A stretch of DNA of 64,000 bases, taken from assembly GCF_013389665.1 (NCBI RefSeq), contig NZ_CP058316.1, positions 620,001 to 684,000 of the forward strand, given 5' to 3'. The DNA comes from Microbacterium oleivorans (GTDB lineage Bacteria; Actinomycetota; Actinomycetes; Actinomycetales; Microbacteriaceae). The notes under the pieces are model-generated. The model searched no databases. It saw only the letters and a program-made list of their open reading frames with translations, and was not told the DNA's origin. The position numbers and the translations under genes were made by a program. This document shows positions 27,403 to 36,946 of this stretch, piece after piece (position 1 is the stretch's first letter; each line of letters begins with the position of its first letter).

Positions 27403-29148
27403 CTGACAGACGCCGCGAACGACAGCGTCACCCGGTGGTGGCGCGGCATCAGCCTGCGCACGAAGGTCACCGGCGTCATCGTCACCCTGTTGGCGATGGG
27501 GCTCGTGGCCGCGGGCGTGGGAACCATGGTGTTCCTGCGCAACGCTCAGGTGGTCGCTCTCGACCAGAGCCTGCGCTCTCTCGCTCCGACCGATCTGGCC
27601 ACGACGGTCATGGAGGTCACCGTCGACGACGGGATCGCCTCGTTCGAGGCGAACCCGTCCGCACCGCCGACCAACTTCGTCGTCGCCGTCTACAGCCCCG
27701 AAGGCCAGCTGCTGTCGGTGGCGGGCGGCCCCGAGTACCCGCGACCCGAGATCCCCACGACGTTCACCCTCGACAAGACCGTCGTCAAGGGCACCGAGCC
27801 GTTCGAGCTCGCCGCCCGCGAGGGTCCGGCGACGTTCCACGCCAGCGTCGACATCCTGCAGCCCGACGGCTCGCGCGAGAGCTACACCCAGCTCGTCGCG
27901 CTGCCGCTGACGTCGGTGACCCAGACGGTCGCGAACTTCATCAGCATCTACACCGTCATCGCCGCCCTCATCCTCGTCGCGGGAGCCCTCGGCACCCGCT
28001 GGCTGGTCACCCTCACCTTCCGCAGCCTCGGCCAGGTCGAGAACACCGCGATGACGATCGCGGCCGGCGACCTGAGCCAACGGATGGGCGACATCTCCCC
28101 CGGCACCGAGGTGGGCCGCCTGAAGATCGCCATCAACGCCATGCTCGACCGCATCGACACGGCCCTGGCACAGCGCGATGCGACCGTCCAGCAGATGCGC
28201 CGGTTCATCGGCGACGCCAGCCATGAGCTGCGCACGCCGCTGGTCACCGTCCGCGGCTACGCCGAGCTGTACCGTATGGGCGCCATCACCGATGCCGAGC
28301 ACACCGCCCAGTCGATGGAGCGGATCGAGAAGGAGGCCGTACGCATGAGCGGCCTCGTCGAGGATCTGCTGGCCCTCGCCCGGCTCGACGAGCGTCGCGA
28401 CCTCACGATCGCCCCCGTCGACCTGCGGCCGATCGCCCGCGACGCCGCGCTCGACACGCGGGCCGCGGCGCCCGAGCGCGAGGTGTCGGTGGTCGAGTTC
28501 TCCGACGAGCGGCTCACCCTCGACCTGCGCGCCCCGGGCGACGAGACCCGACCCCCGCGCGCATCCGGCGGCCGGGCCCGAAGCGGGCCCGGCCTCTCAC
28601 GCCTGCGGCGCCGGCCCCGCGAGGAGCGCCAGGGATCACGGCGTACGCCCGACGCGCGCGCCGCGGAGCGCGCGCCCGTCGAGCCGCCCCTGCTGCAGCC
28701 CGCGGAGCCCCCGCTCGTGCCCGTCGTCCTCGGCGATGAGAATCGCATCCGGCAGGTCGTGGCCAACCTGATCGGCAACGCCCGGCGCTACAGCCCCGAG
28801 GGCACCCCGATCGAGATCGCGGTCGGGCTGGACAGCCACACGCGCATGGGCTGGATCTCGGTGATCGATCACGGCGAAGGCATCCCCGAACAGCTGCGCG
28901 AGAAGATCTTCCAGCGGTTCTGGCGTGCCGACACCTCGCGCACACGAGAGACCGGCGGCTCCGGTCTCGGCCTGTCGATCGTGGCCTCCATCGTGGAGGC
29001 TCTGCACGGCTCGATCGATGTGCAGAGCACGCCCGGCGGCGGTGCCACCTTCCGGGTCTCGTTCCCGCTCGCCGACCGGCGCGACGCCGCCGAGCACCTC
29101 TGGATCGCGACGCAGCCGCTGCCGCGTCTGCGAGACGACCGCGGCTGA
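27403..29148 (+). CDS. Sensor histidine kinase, partner of the OmpR-type regulator
   Basis: 581 residues if it starts at CTG 27403, which has GGAG 8 bases upstream; the next starts (TTG 27490, ATG 27496) would cut into the first transmembrane segment. Two transmembrane segments (about 22-46 and 178-205) flank an extracellular sensor, then HAMP, His274 in ASHELRTPLVTV, and HATPase_c with N box NLIGNARRYSPEG and G2 GSGLGLSIV. About 55 Pro/Arg-rich residues are inserted in the ATPase domain between TLDLRAP and VPVVLGDENRI. Confidence 0.88.
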   Translation: MTDAANDSVTRWWRGISLRTKVTGVIVTLLAMGLVAAGVGTMVFLRNAQVVALDQSLRSLAPTDLATTVMEVTVDDGIASFEANPSAPPTNFVVAVYSPEGQLLSVAGGPEYPRPEIPTTFTLDKTVVKGTEPFELAAREGPATFHASVDILQPDGSRESYTQLVALPLTSVTQTVANFISIYTVIAALILVAGALGTRWLVTLTFRSLGQVENTAMTIAAGDLSQRMGDISPGTEVGRLKIAINAMLDRIDTALAQRDATVQQMRRFIGDASHELRTPLVTVRGYAELYRMGAITDAEHTAQSMERIEKEAVRMSGLVEDLLALARLDERRDLTIAPVDLRPIARDAALDTRAAAPEREVSVVEFSDERLTLDLRAPGDETRPPRASGGRARSGPGLSRLRRRPREERQGSRRTPDARAAERAPVEPPLLQPAEPPLVPVVLGDENRIRQVVANLIGNARRYSPEGTPIEIAVGLDSHTRMGWISVIDHGEGIPEQLREKIFQRFWRADTSRTRETGGSGLGLSIVASIVEALHGSIDVQSTPGGGATFRVSFPLADRRDAAEHLWIATQPLPRLRDDRG

Positions 29149-29273
29149 CACGTCTCCTCCCCCAAAGCCGAGGCGTGCCGCCTCTCCCCTGCCGTTACCG
29201 CTCGGTGTTCGCCGCGATCGGCCTCTTTCTAACCTGTGAGCATCCCCCGACCGCAGCGAGCGAAAGAGACGAT

Positions 29274-29561
29274 ATGGCCGCCTTCTCCATCGACAGCGAC
29301 GCCGTGGCCAGCGCCACCGCAGCCATCCGCGCCACCTCAGGGCGCATCGAGAGCGACACCGGCGCCATGATGGCGCAGCTCACCCGCCTCCAGGCGTCGT
29401 GGACGGGCGGCGCCTCGGTAGCCTTCCAATCCGTCGTCGAGCGCTGGCGTGCAGCGCAGCGCGAGGTCGAGGCCGCACTGACCGACATCGGTGCCGCCTT
29501 GGACGCCGCGGGCCAGCAGTACGTGCACGCTGAAACGACGGCGGCGGGCCTCTTCCGCTGA
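29274..29561 (+). CDS. WXG100 family (ESAT-6-like) protein
   Basis: 95 residues from ATG 29274. Helical hairpin with the WXG turn in LQASWTGGASVAFQ near the middle, the length usual for the family. WXG100 proteins are exported by type VII (ESX) systems, often as dimers. No ESX component lies in the window, so it is an orphan; partner and secretion machine must be elsewhere. Followed by a strong bidirectional terminator. Confidence 0.88.
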   Translation: MAAFSIDSDAVASATAAIRATSGRIESDTGAMMAQLTRLQASWTGGASVAFQSVVERWRAAQREVEAALTDIGAALDAAGQQYVHAETTAAGLFR

Positions 29562-29592
29562 TCGGCGCGCCCCGCGGCATCCGATCCGGAAA

Positions 29593-29630
29593 CACAGAAC
29601 GGCCCCTCCCGAAGGAGGGGCCGTTCTGTG
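29593..29630. terminator. Bidirectional terminator between the WXG100 gene and groEL
   Basis: A perfect 17-bp stem (CACAGAACGGCCCCTCC) with a CGAA tetraloop, placed 32 bases after the WXG100 stop and 8 bases past the convergent groEL stop. Confidence 0.9.
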
Positions 29631-29637
29631 CGATGGA

Positions 29638-31380
<1,743 letters not shown>

Positions 31381-31381
31381 T

Positions 31382-31423
31382 CAACGACAGAGCGCGCCGC
31401 ATCTGCGGCGCGCTCTGTCGTTG
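31382..31423. terminator. Long hairpin terminator of the cold-shock gene
   Basis: A perfect 20-bp stem (CAACGACAGAGCGCGCCGCA and its complement) with a 2-base nominal loop, 10 bases past the cold-shock gene stop, between it and the groEL promoter region. Confidence 0.85.
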
Positions 31424-31433
31424 GTGGTCGGGG

Positions 31434-31637
31434 TCAGGCGACGGGGCGCACCGACTCGGCCTGCGGGCCCTTCTGCCCGGTGCCGACGGTGAACTCGACC
31501 GCCTGGCCTTCTTCGAGAACGCGGAATCCGCTCATCTCGATGTTGGAGTAGTGGACGAAGACGTCCTGTCCCTCCGCGACGGTGATGAAGCCGAAGCCCT
31601 TCTCGGCGTTGAACCACTTCACGGTGCCCTGTGTCAT
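31434..31637 (-). CDS. Cold-shock protein (CspA family)
   Basis: 67 residues, the standard length. [15 protein letters not shown] (RNP1) and DVFVHYSNI (RNP2) are intact. Single-domain RNA chaperone binding single-stranded nucleic acid. Monocistronic, closed by a strong hairpin. Confidence 0.95.
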   Translation of the reverse strand: MTQGTVKWFNAEKGFGFITVAEGQDVFVHYSNIEMSGFRVLEEGQAVEFTVGTGQKGPQAESVRPVA

Positions 31638-31758
31638 GCGACTCTCCTGATGCTGTGCGACAGCGTCATCGTAAGCAGGGCGTTCGAGACGATTCCGCCG
31701 TTCCGCTCACTGTTGACACGTCTGCATCGAGAACTTCACGAGCGTGAAACACAGGCCG

Positions 31759-32343
31759 TCATCCGCCGGTTTCGGCGCCTTCCACCCGGTCGGCGCCGAG
31801 CACGATCGTCAGCTGCTTTCCGGGTGCCCCGTCGGCGTCGGCGGGGCCGGGGTAGGCATCGCTCAGCTCGACGTCGGCGCCCCCGATGACCTCTGCCAGC
31901 CCTCGAGCGGCCCCCTCGTCCTCGACGGTCAGGTAGTAGATGGTCGTCGTCGGGAAATCCTGCGACCCGGCCTCGCCGGCATCCACCGTCTCTGCACTCC
32001 AGCCCGCGGCGACCACGACGTCCGCGACCGAGTTGGCCAAGCCCCGCTCCGTGGTGGCATTGAGGATGAGCACCGGATACGACGTGTCCACCACCGGCGC
32101 GGCGGCCGCGGGCGCCTCGGCGGCGGGCGCCGTCGAGCTCGATGTCGGGAACAGCGAGATGCGTCCGGTCACGACAAGCGTGCCGAAGATGCCGGCCGCG
32201 ACGAGCACGAGCACCGCGACCGCCGACCAGAACAGCAGCACGCTGGCCCGCAGCCGCGGGTTCTCGGCGCGGTGCGCGCCGACACGAGCGAGATCGGCGG
32301 GCAGCTCGTCGAAGCGGTCTTTCGGGTATGTCGTTGTCGGCAC
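31759..32343 (-). CDS. LytR C-terminal domain membrane protein
   Basis: 194 residues. A cytoplasmic N-terminus, one transmembrane segment (about 34-60, ASVLLFWSAVAVLVLVAAGI), an Ala/Pro/Ser linker, then an extracytoplasmic LytR_C domain (YPVLILNATTERGLANSVAD to LTIVLGADR). It lacks the LCP catalytic domain, so it is not a ligase; a cell-envelope role is inferred. Confidence 0.85.
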   Translation of the reverse strand: MPTTTYPKDRFDELPADLARVGAHRAENPRLRASVLLFWSAVAVLVLVAAGIFGTLVVTGRISLFPTSSSTAPAAEAPAAAAPVVDTSYPVLILNATTERGLANSVADVVVAAGWSAETVDAGEAGSQDFPTTTIYYLTVEDEGAARGLAEVIGGADVELSDAYPGPADADGAPGKQLTIVLGADRVEGAETGG

Positions 32344-32372
32344 GGGGGAATGCTATCTGCCGAACCTCAGCG

Positions 32373-32615
32373 TCACATGGCTGCGCGGCCGTCGCCGGCA
32401 CGCCGTCCGGCGGCCCGCAGGCGCCGCAGGCGATGCACCAGCATCGGGTCGTAGGCGAGCGCATCCGCCGAGTCGATCAGGCGACCGAGCAGTTGGTAGT
32501 AGCGCGCCGGCGTCAACGCGAGCTGGGCGCGTACGGCCTCTTCCTTGGCGCCGGTGTGCCCGCTCCACAGCGCCTCGAAGTCGAGGAGCGAACGGTCGCG
32601 ATCCGAAAGAGCCAC
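32373..32615 (-). CDS. DUF3263 protein
   Basis: 80 residues. DRDRSLLDFEALWSGHTGAK and RAQLALTPARYYQLLGRLID are the DUF3263 core, a small helix-turn-helix-like actinobacterial family of unknown function. It is usually encoded beside the LytR_C gene, as here, 30 bases upstream of it. Confidence 0.85.
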   Translation of the reverse strand: MALSDRDRSLLDFEALWSGHTGAKEEAVRAQLALTPARYYQLLGRLIDSADALAYDPMLVHRLRRLRAAGRRAGDGRAAM

Positions 32616-32624
32616 GACCCCACG

Positions 32625-33620
32625 CTACGGCGCGTTCGTCTCCGATCCGGGACGCCACTCCCACCAGCGTCCGAGCGGATCCGCCGCCGCCGTGATCTCC
32701 CCGTCGAGCGCCACGGCGAAGCCGTCCGCCCATCCGATCGGGATGCCGCCGCGCCACCCGTCGTGCAGCGCCGGATCGTCGATGGTCAGCCACCGCCCCG
32801 CGGCGCGTGCAGCCGCGATCACCTCGCCGCGGATCGCCCGAGGGATGTGCGCCAGCACCCCGGGGGTCGACACGACGAGCGTCGCGTCGGCCGGCGCTTG
32901 GACCGCGACCTCGGCGAGGAGCGCGAGGGCATCCCCCGACCGCAGGAGCGGCGGATCGGCCGCCGCGATCCCGGCGGCGGCGCGGATGCGCTCGGCGCGC
33001 CCGACCTCGCCCGGCCATACGAGCCCGGCGAGCCAGTCCACGTCGCGCGATTCCCGCACGTCGAGAGGGTTCAGGTCGATGCCGGCGCGCCAGACCACCT
33101 CGGGCATGCGCACACGCGGCATCCGCTCGCCACGCACCGAGCAGTGGAGCACCACGGGCGACGGGCCGTCGTCGGGGTCCAGCCGAACCTCGTCGTCCCG
33201 AGAGGTGAAGACGTACGAGTAGCGATCCGGGTACAGGCACAACCCCGCACTGGCACCGATCTCGAGGAGCGCGATGGGGCCGTCGACGAGGCTGAGCGCG
33301 GGCAGCAGCGCGGCGCACCGCAGCGGCTCGTTGGTCTGCACCGACCGCGCGAGGCACTCGGCAACGACGGCATCCGCATTCTCGAGCAGCCAGGCCGACC
33401 ACGCCTCGGCATCGACGTCGCCGGAACCCAGCAGTCGGCTCACCGCGAACACCAGGGGCGGCTGACGCCGCATCCCCGGCAGCCGGACGAGCACGCGCTG
33501 CACCGCGGGGTCCTCGGCGACGCGGCTCGCCCACGCCGCGTACAGATCCGACCTTCCGGGCGCCTCGACGACGGCGAAGCGTCGGTAGCGCTCGACGATG
33601 GCGGAGATCTCATCGGGCAT
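32625..33620 (-). CDS. DUF2332 protein
   Basis: 331 residues from ATG 33620. The DUF2332 signatures are clear: LLEIGASAGLCLYPDRYSY, GIDLNPLDV and LVVSTPGVLAHIP. The glycine motif and layout resemble SAM-dependent methyltransferases, but no activity is established. It lies 10 bases upstream of the DUF3263 gene and may be in the same operon. Confidence 0.85.
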   Translation of the reverse strand: MPDEISAIVERYRRFAVVEAPGRSDLYAAWASRVAEDPAVQRVLVRLPGMRRQPPLVFAVSRLLGSGDVDAEAWSAWLLENADAVVAECLARSVQTNEPLRCAALLPALSLVDGPIALLEIGASAGLCLYPDRYSYVFTSRDDEVRLDPDDGPSPVVLHCSVRGERMPRVRMPEVVWRAGIDLNPLDVRESRDVDWLAGLVWPGEVGRAERIRAAAGIAAADPPLLRSGDALALLAEVAVQAPADATLVVSTPGVLAHIPRAIRGEVIAAARAAGRWLTIDDPALHDGWRGGIPIGWADGFAVALDGEITAAADPLGRWWEWRPGSETNAP

Positions 33621-33686
33621 GAGGCCATTGTGCGGGAACACACACCCCGATCGTCGAGTTGAATAGGACGAGGCGAAGGAGCAGAC

Positions 33687-34094
33687 ATGACGTATTCCGT
33701 GAACAAGACCGACGAGCAGTGGCGCGAGGAGCTCAGCCCCGAGCAGTACGCGGTGCTGCGCCAGGCGGGCACCGAGCGTGCGTGGACCGGTGAACTGCTC
33801 GACGAGGCACGCGCCGGCCTGTACACCTGCGCCGCGTGCGGCTCCGAGCTGTTCCAGAGCGGGACGAAGTTCGACTCGCACTGCGGCTGGCCGAGCTTCT
33901 ACGAGTCGGTGCGGCCCGAGGCGGTCGAGCTCATCGAAGACCGCTCGCACGGCATGGTCCGCACCGAGGTGCGGTGCGCCAACTGCGGCTCGCACCTGGG
34001 CCACGTCTTCCCCGACGGCTTCGGCACGCCGACCGGCGACCGGTACTGCATGAACTCGCTGTCGCTGTCGTTCACCCCCGAGCAGGGGAAGTGA
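33687..34094 (+). CDS. msrB: Peptide-methionine (R)-S-oxide reductase
   Basis: 135 residues. Zinc ligands Cys48/Cys51 and Cys97/Cys100, catalytic Cys121 in GDRYCMNSLSL, and HCGWPSFYESV for substrate. It reduces oxidised methionine (R form) in proteins. It overlaps the nitroreductase gene by 4 bases (GTGA), forming a redox pair. Confidence 0.96.
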   Translation: MTYSVNKTDEQWREELSPEQYAVLRQAGTERAWTGELLDEARAGLYTCAACGSELFQSGTKFDSHCGWPSFYESVRPEAVELIEDRSHGMVRTEVRCANCGSHLGHVFPDGFGTPTGDRYCMNSLSLSFTPEQGK

Positions 34095-34627
34095 CCGGCG
34101 CCTACGAGGCAGCCCGCGCACGCCGCTCGTGGTCGCGCGTGACCGACGCGGCACCGTCGCACGACGAGCTCGTGCGACTGGTGTCGGCGGCCGGTCGCGT
34201 CGCCGACCATTCGTCGTTGCGCCCGTGGCGGTTGATCGAGTTGCGCGGCGACGACCGGCTGCGTCTCGGTCGCGCCCTCAACAAGGCGGACGGTAAGGGC
34301 GGCATCTCCACCAAGCCCATGCGCGCGCCGCTGCTGATCGCCGTGGTCGCGAGCTACAGCAAGAAGAGCAAGGTGCCCCGCTGGGAGCAGGAGACCGTCG
34401 CCGCGGGCGTCGCCCACATGCTGAGCCTCCTTCTCGACGAGGCAGGCTGGGGCGTGTTCTGGCGCACCGGCGATGCGACGCGGTCGAAGGCTGTGGCCAA
34501 GGCCCACCGACTCGGCAAGCGCGAAGAGCTGCTCGGGTGGCTCTACGTGGGCGGCAAGCCCGAGGGACGGGATTCAGGACGTCGCAAGACGGTCGACGCC
34601 GAGTCCTTCATCTCGAGACTGCCGTGA
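34091..34627 (+). CDS. Nitroreductase family protein (YdjA-like)
   Basis: 178 residues from GTG 34091. FMN-binding nitroreductase fold: ADHSSLRPWRLIEL, the long central helix ETVAAGVAHMLSLLLDEAGW and GVFWRTGD. Likely an NAD(P)H-dependent oxidoreductase. Coupled to msrB. Its 3' end overlaps, on the other strand, the extended tail of the XRE gene. Confidence 0.88.
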   Translation: MTGAYEAARARRSWSRVTDAAPSHDELVRLVSAAGRVADHSSLRPWRLIELRGDDRLRLGRALNKADGKGGISTKPMRAPLLIAVVASYSKKSKVPRWEQETVAAGVAHMLSLLLDEAGWGVFWRTGDATRSKAVAKAHRLGKREELLGWLYVGGKPEGRDSGRRKTVDAESFISRLP

Positions 34628-34944
34628 TCTGAGTCGATCACGTCGGCGGGGTCCGGGCTCCCCGCTCCTCCTGCGGGCGGGGGTGTCCGAGCTGCCCGCT
34701 CCTCCTGCGGGCGGGGGTGTTCGAACCCGGGCAGCAGATCGCCCATGCCGACGCCGAGCGCCACCGCGATCGTCGCGAGCTCCTCGATCGACAGCGGGCT
34801 CGGGCGGCGCACGTGCAGACGTCGCGCGAGGGTGCGCATCGGGATGCCGCTGGCCTCAGCGAGCCACTCCTGGGTGAGACGCTTCTCGGCGAGGATCGCT
34901 CGCACGGACCGGGCGACACGGGCGCTTAGCAAACTGTCTGCCAT
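34543..34944 (-). CDS. XRE-type small regulator with reframed C-terminus
   Basis: 133 residues. Helix-turn-helix over about 15-65 (EKRLTQEWLAEASGIPMRTL, SIEELATIAVALGVGMGDLL). After GFEHPRPQEER the frame passes through a tandem 34-bp duplication that shifts it; without it the protein would end ARTPPT at about residue 83. The current frame runs 85 bases antisense into the nitroreductase gene. Its ATG lies inside the first of three TGCCA palindromes, which points to autoregulation. Divergent from a second XRE gene. Confidence 0.75.
   Translation of the reverse strand: MADSLLSARVARSVRAILAEKRLTQEWLAEASGIPMRTLARRLHVRRPSPLSIEELATIAVALGVGMGDLLPGFEHPRPQEERAARTPPPAGGAGSPDPADVIDSDHGSLEMKDSASTVLRRPESRPSGLPPT
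34661..34720 (-). repeat. Tandem duplication, 26-bp identity, period 34
   Basis: CCCGCTCCTCCTGCGGGCGG plus GGGTGT occurs at 34661-34686 and 34695-34720. The period of 34 is not a multiple of three, so one unit shifts the frame of the overlapping XRE gene. Confidence 0.95.
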
Positions 34945-35000
34945 ATGGCAACAGTATGGCTTCGTCTTGCCACATGGCAACAGCGCTGCCAAACTTGGCA
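34939..35000. promoter_or_regulatory. Three palindromic operators between divergent XRE genes
   Basis: TGCCATATGGCA (34939-34950), TTGCCACATGGCAA (34967-34980) and TGCCAAACTTGGCA (34987-35000) share TGCCA/TGGCA arms with centres 29 and 20 bases apart. They fill the whole 57-bp gap between the two starts, so one or both regulators should bind here. Confidence 0.8.
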
Positions 35001-35001
35001 C

Positions 35002-35370
35002 GTGCCCACTGGAAAAACCCCCGTCCCCGGCCCGCTGAGCCGACACATCGCCGTCACGATCTCGTCCGAGATGCGTCGACGAGGCCTGCGGCAGACCGAC
35101 ATCGCCGCGGAAGCCGGTATGTCTCCCTCGCAGCTGTCGCGAGCGCTGTCGGCGAGCAAGGTGTTCACCGTCGACCAGCTCGCCGCCGTCTGCCGCGCCG
35201 TCGGGCTGTCGTTGTCGGAGGTCGTCGCGCAGGCCTCGACCGAGACGGTACCCGGGGCCGGCGACATCGCGAACGTCACCGAGATCCGTGTCCGACCCCC
35301 GCGAGAAGATGGTCGGGCAGTGGCCAAGATGCCGGAGGGCGATCGCGGAGGGGACCATGGCGACGGATGA
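35002..35370 (+). CDS. XRE-type regulator paired with ImmA/IrrE peptidase
   Basis: 122 residues from GTG 35002. Helix-turn-helix about 20-75 (SSEMRRRGLRQTDIAAEAGM, SPSQLSRALSASKVFTVDQL). The C-terminus is short and charged. It overlaps the peptidase gene by 14 bases. Such XRE/ImmA pairs work as repressor and anti-repressor, with the protease cleaving the repressor, on mobile elements and in stress responses. Confidence 0.85.
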   Translation: MPTGKTPVPGPLSRHIAVTISSEMRRRGLRQTDIAAEAGMSPSQLSRALSASKVFTVDQLAAVCRAVGLSLSEVVAQASTETVPGAGDIANVTEIRVRPPREDGRAVAKMPEGDRGGDHGDG

Positions 35371-35764
35371 CGACCTGATCGAGGTGCTGACGGGGCTCGG
35401 AGTGAGCGTGGTCGTGACCGACCTGCCACCCGACCGCGACGGCGAGTACGAACACGACGCCCGCATCGTGCGCCTGCGTCCGCGCATGGCACGCCGGCTG
35501 CACCGTTCCGTCCTCGCACACGAGTGCGCGCACGCCGTCCATGGCGATGTCGTGGTCGCTGACGCCCGTCTCGCCGAGCGCCAGGAGCGCCGGGCCGACG
35601 AATGGGCCGCCGAGCGTCTCATCACGCTCGACGACTACGGGTGGGCCGAGACCCTGCACTCCGGGCACGTCGAGGCGATGGCCGTCGAGCTCGACGTCAC
35701 CGTCACGCTCGTCGAGGCGTTCCGACGGGTGCTCGCGCGCCGGCTGGCACCGGCGGGGTCATGA
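35357..35764 (+). CDS. ImmA/IrrE family metallopeptidase
   Basis: 135 residues. Zinc motif HECAH (His55, Glu56, His59) in SVLAHECAHAVHGD, and a downstream acidic ligand region RRADEWAAERLI. It would cleave a partner regulator, most likely one of the two adjacent XRE proteins. The ATG at 35357 lies inside the XRE gene. No integrase or conjugation genes are nearby. Confidence 0.85.
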   Translation: MATDDDLIEVLTGLGVSVVVTDLPPDRDGEYEHDARIVRLRPRMARRLHRSVLAHECAHAVHGDVVVADARLAERQERRADEWAAERLITLDDYGWAETLHSGHVEAMAVELDVTVTLVEAFRRVLARRLAPAGS

Positions 35765-35923
35765 CCGCTCGAGGGCGCCCATCGGGCCCGATCGTCAGCA
35801 GAACGGGGCTCATGCAGCCGACCGCATGAGCGTCGACCTAAAATCGAAGGATGCCCGGATGCGCCCGACGGCGCTGGCAGGAGGCAGTCGCCGCCAGCCA
35901 CCGGAGACACCGCGGGAGTCGCA

Positions 35924-36946
35924 TTGCACGGAAACGCCACCATTCGTTATGACGATGTCGCCCTCCTCTCGGTCGCGAGCGTCCTGCCGACCAGGGTGAC
36001 CACCTCGGACTCGATCGAAGAACGACTGGGCGGCGCGCTCGCGCAGCTGCGGTTGAAGCCCGGCCTGCTGCGCCGCGTCGCCGGGGTCAACGAACGACGC
36101 AACTGGGCCGAAGGCGAGTCCTCCGATGTCGCGACGATCGAAGCGGGGCGTCAGGCCCTCGAACAGGCCGGGGTCGCTCCCTCCCAGATCGGGCTCATCA
36201 TCAACACCTCGGTCTCGCGCAAGCATCTCGAGCCGTCCGTGGCGGTGCGGCTGCACCACGGTCTCGGCCTGCCGTCGTCGGCGATCAACTTCGACGTCGC
36301 CAACGCCTGCCTGGGCTTCATCAACGGCATGACCCTGGCTTCGGGGATGATCCAGTCGGGTCAGATCGACTACGCGATCATCGTCAACGGCGAGGATGCC
36401 GACGAGATCCAGGTCAACACCGTCGACCGACTCAATCGCGGCGGTCTCGATCGCGATGGCTTCATGAGCGAGTTCGCCTCGCTCACCCTCGGCTCGGGTG
36501 CCGCCGCGGCCGTGCTCGGCCGGGCGAGCGAGCACCCCGAGGGCCACCGCATCGTCGGCGGCGTCACCCGTGCCGCGACGCAGTTCCACGAGCTGTGCGT
36601 CGGCAGCGTCGACGGCATGTTCACCGACGCCAAGGCGCTCCTCAAGGGCGGGCTCGCGCTCGTGGTCGATGCCTGGCGCGAAGCCCAGTCGACCTTCTCG
36701 TGGTCGTCGATGAACCGCTACGTCACCCACCAGGTCTCGTCTGTCCACACCAACGCGATCGTGAAGGCGGTGGGCCTCGACCGGCGGCGTGTTCCGGTGA
36801 CCTACCCCGAGCTCGGCAACGTCGGGCCGGCGTCGATCCCCATCACCCTCGCCGCCGAACAGGCGACACTGCGGCGCGACGACCGCGTGCTGCTGATGGG
36901 CGTGGGGTCCGGTCTGAACACGAGCATGCTGGAACTCGCCTGGTGA
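35924..36946 (+). CDS. oleA: OleA, thiolase-like acyl-CoA condensing enzyme
   Basis: 340 residues from TTG 35924 with GGGAG upstream; no other start fits. FabH-like thiolase fold with active-site Cys129 in FDVANACLGFINGM, His in YVTHQVSS and Asn in ELGNVGPASI. OleA joins two fatty acyl-CoAs head to head to a beta-keto acid, the first step of long-chain olefin synthesis. It overlaps oleBC by 4 bases. Confidence 0.9.
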   Translation: MHGNATIRYDDVALLSVASVLPTRVTTSDSIEERLGGALAQLRLKPGLLRRVAGVNERRNWAEGESSDVATIEAGRQALEQAGVAPSQIGLIINTSVSRKHLEPSVAVRLHHGLGLPSSAINFDVANACLGFINGMTLASGMIQSGQIDYAIIVNGEDADEIQVNTVDRLNRGGLDRDGFMSEFASLTLGSGAAAAVLGRASEHPEGHRIVGGVTRAATQFHELCVGSVDGMFTDAKALLKGGLALVVDAWREAQSTFSWSSMNRYVTHQVSSVHTNAIVKAVGLDRRRVPVTYPELGNVGPASIPITLAAEQATLRRDDRVLLMGVGSGLNTSMLELAW

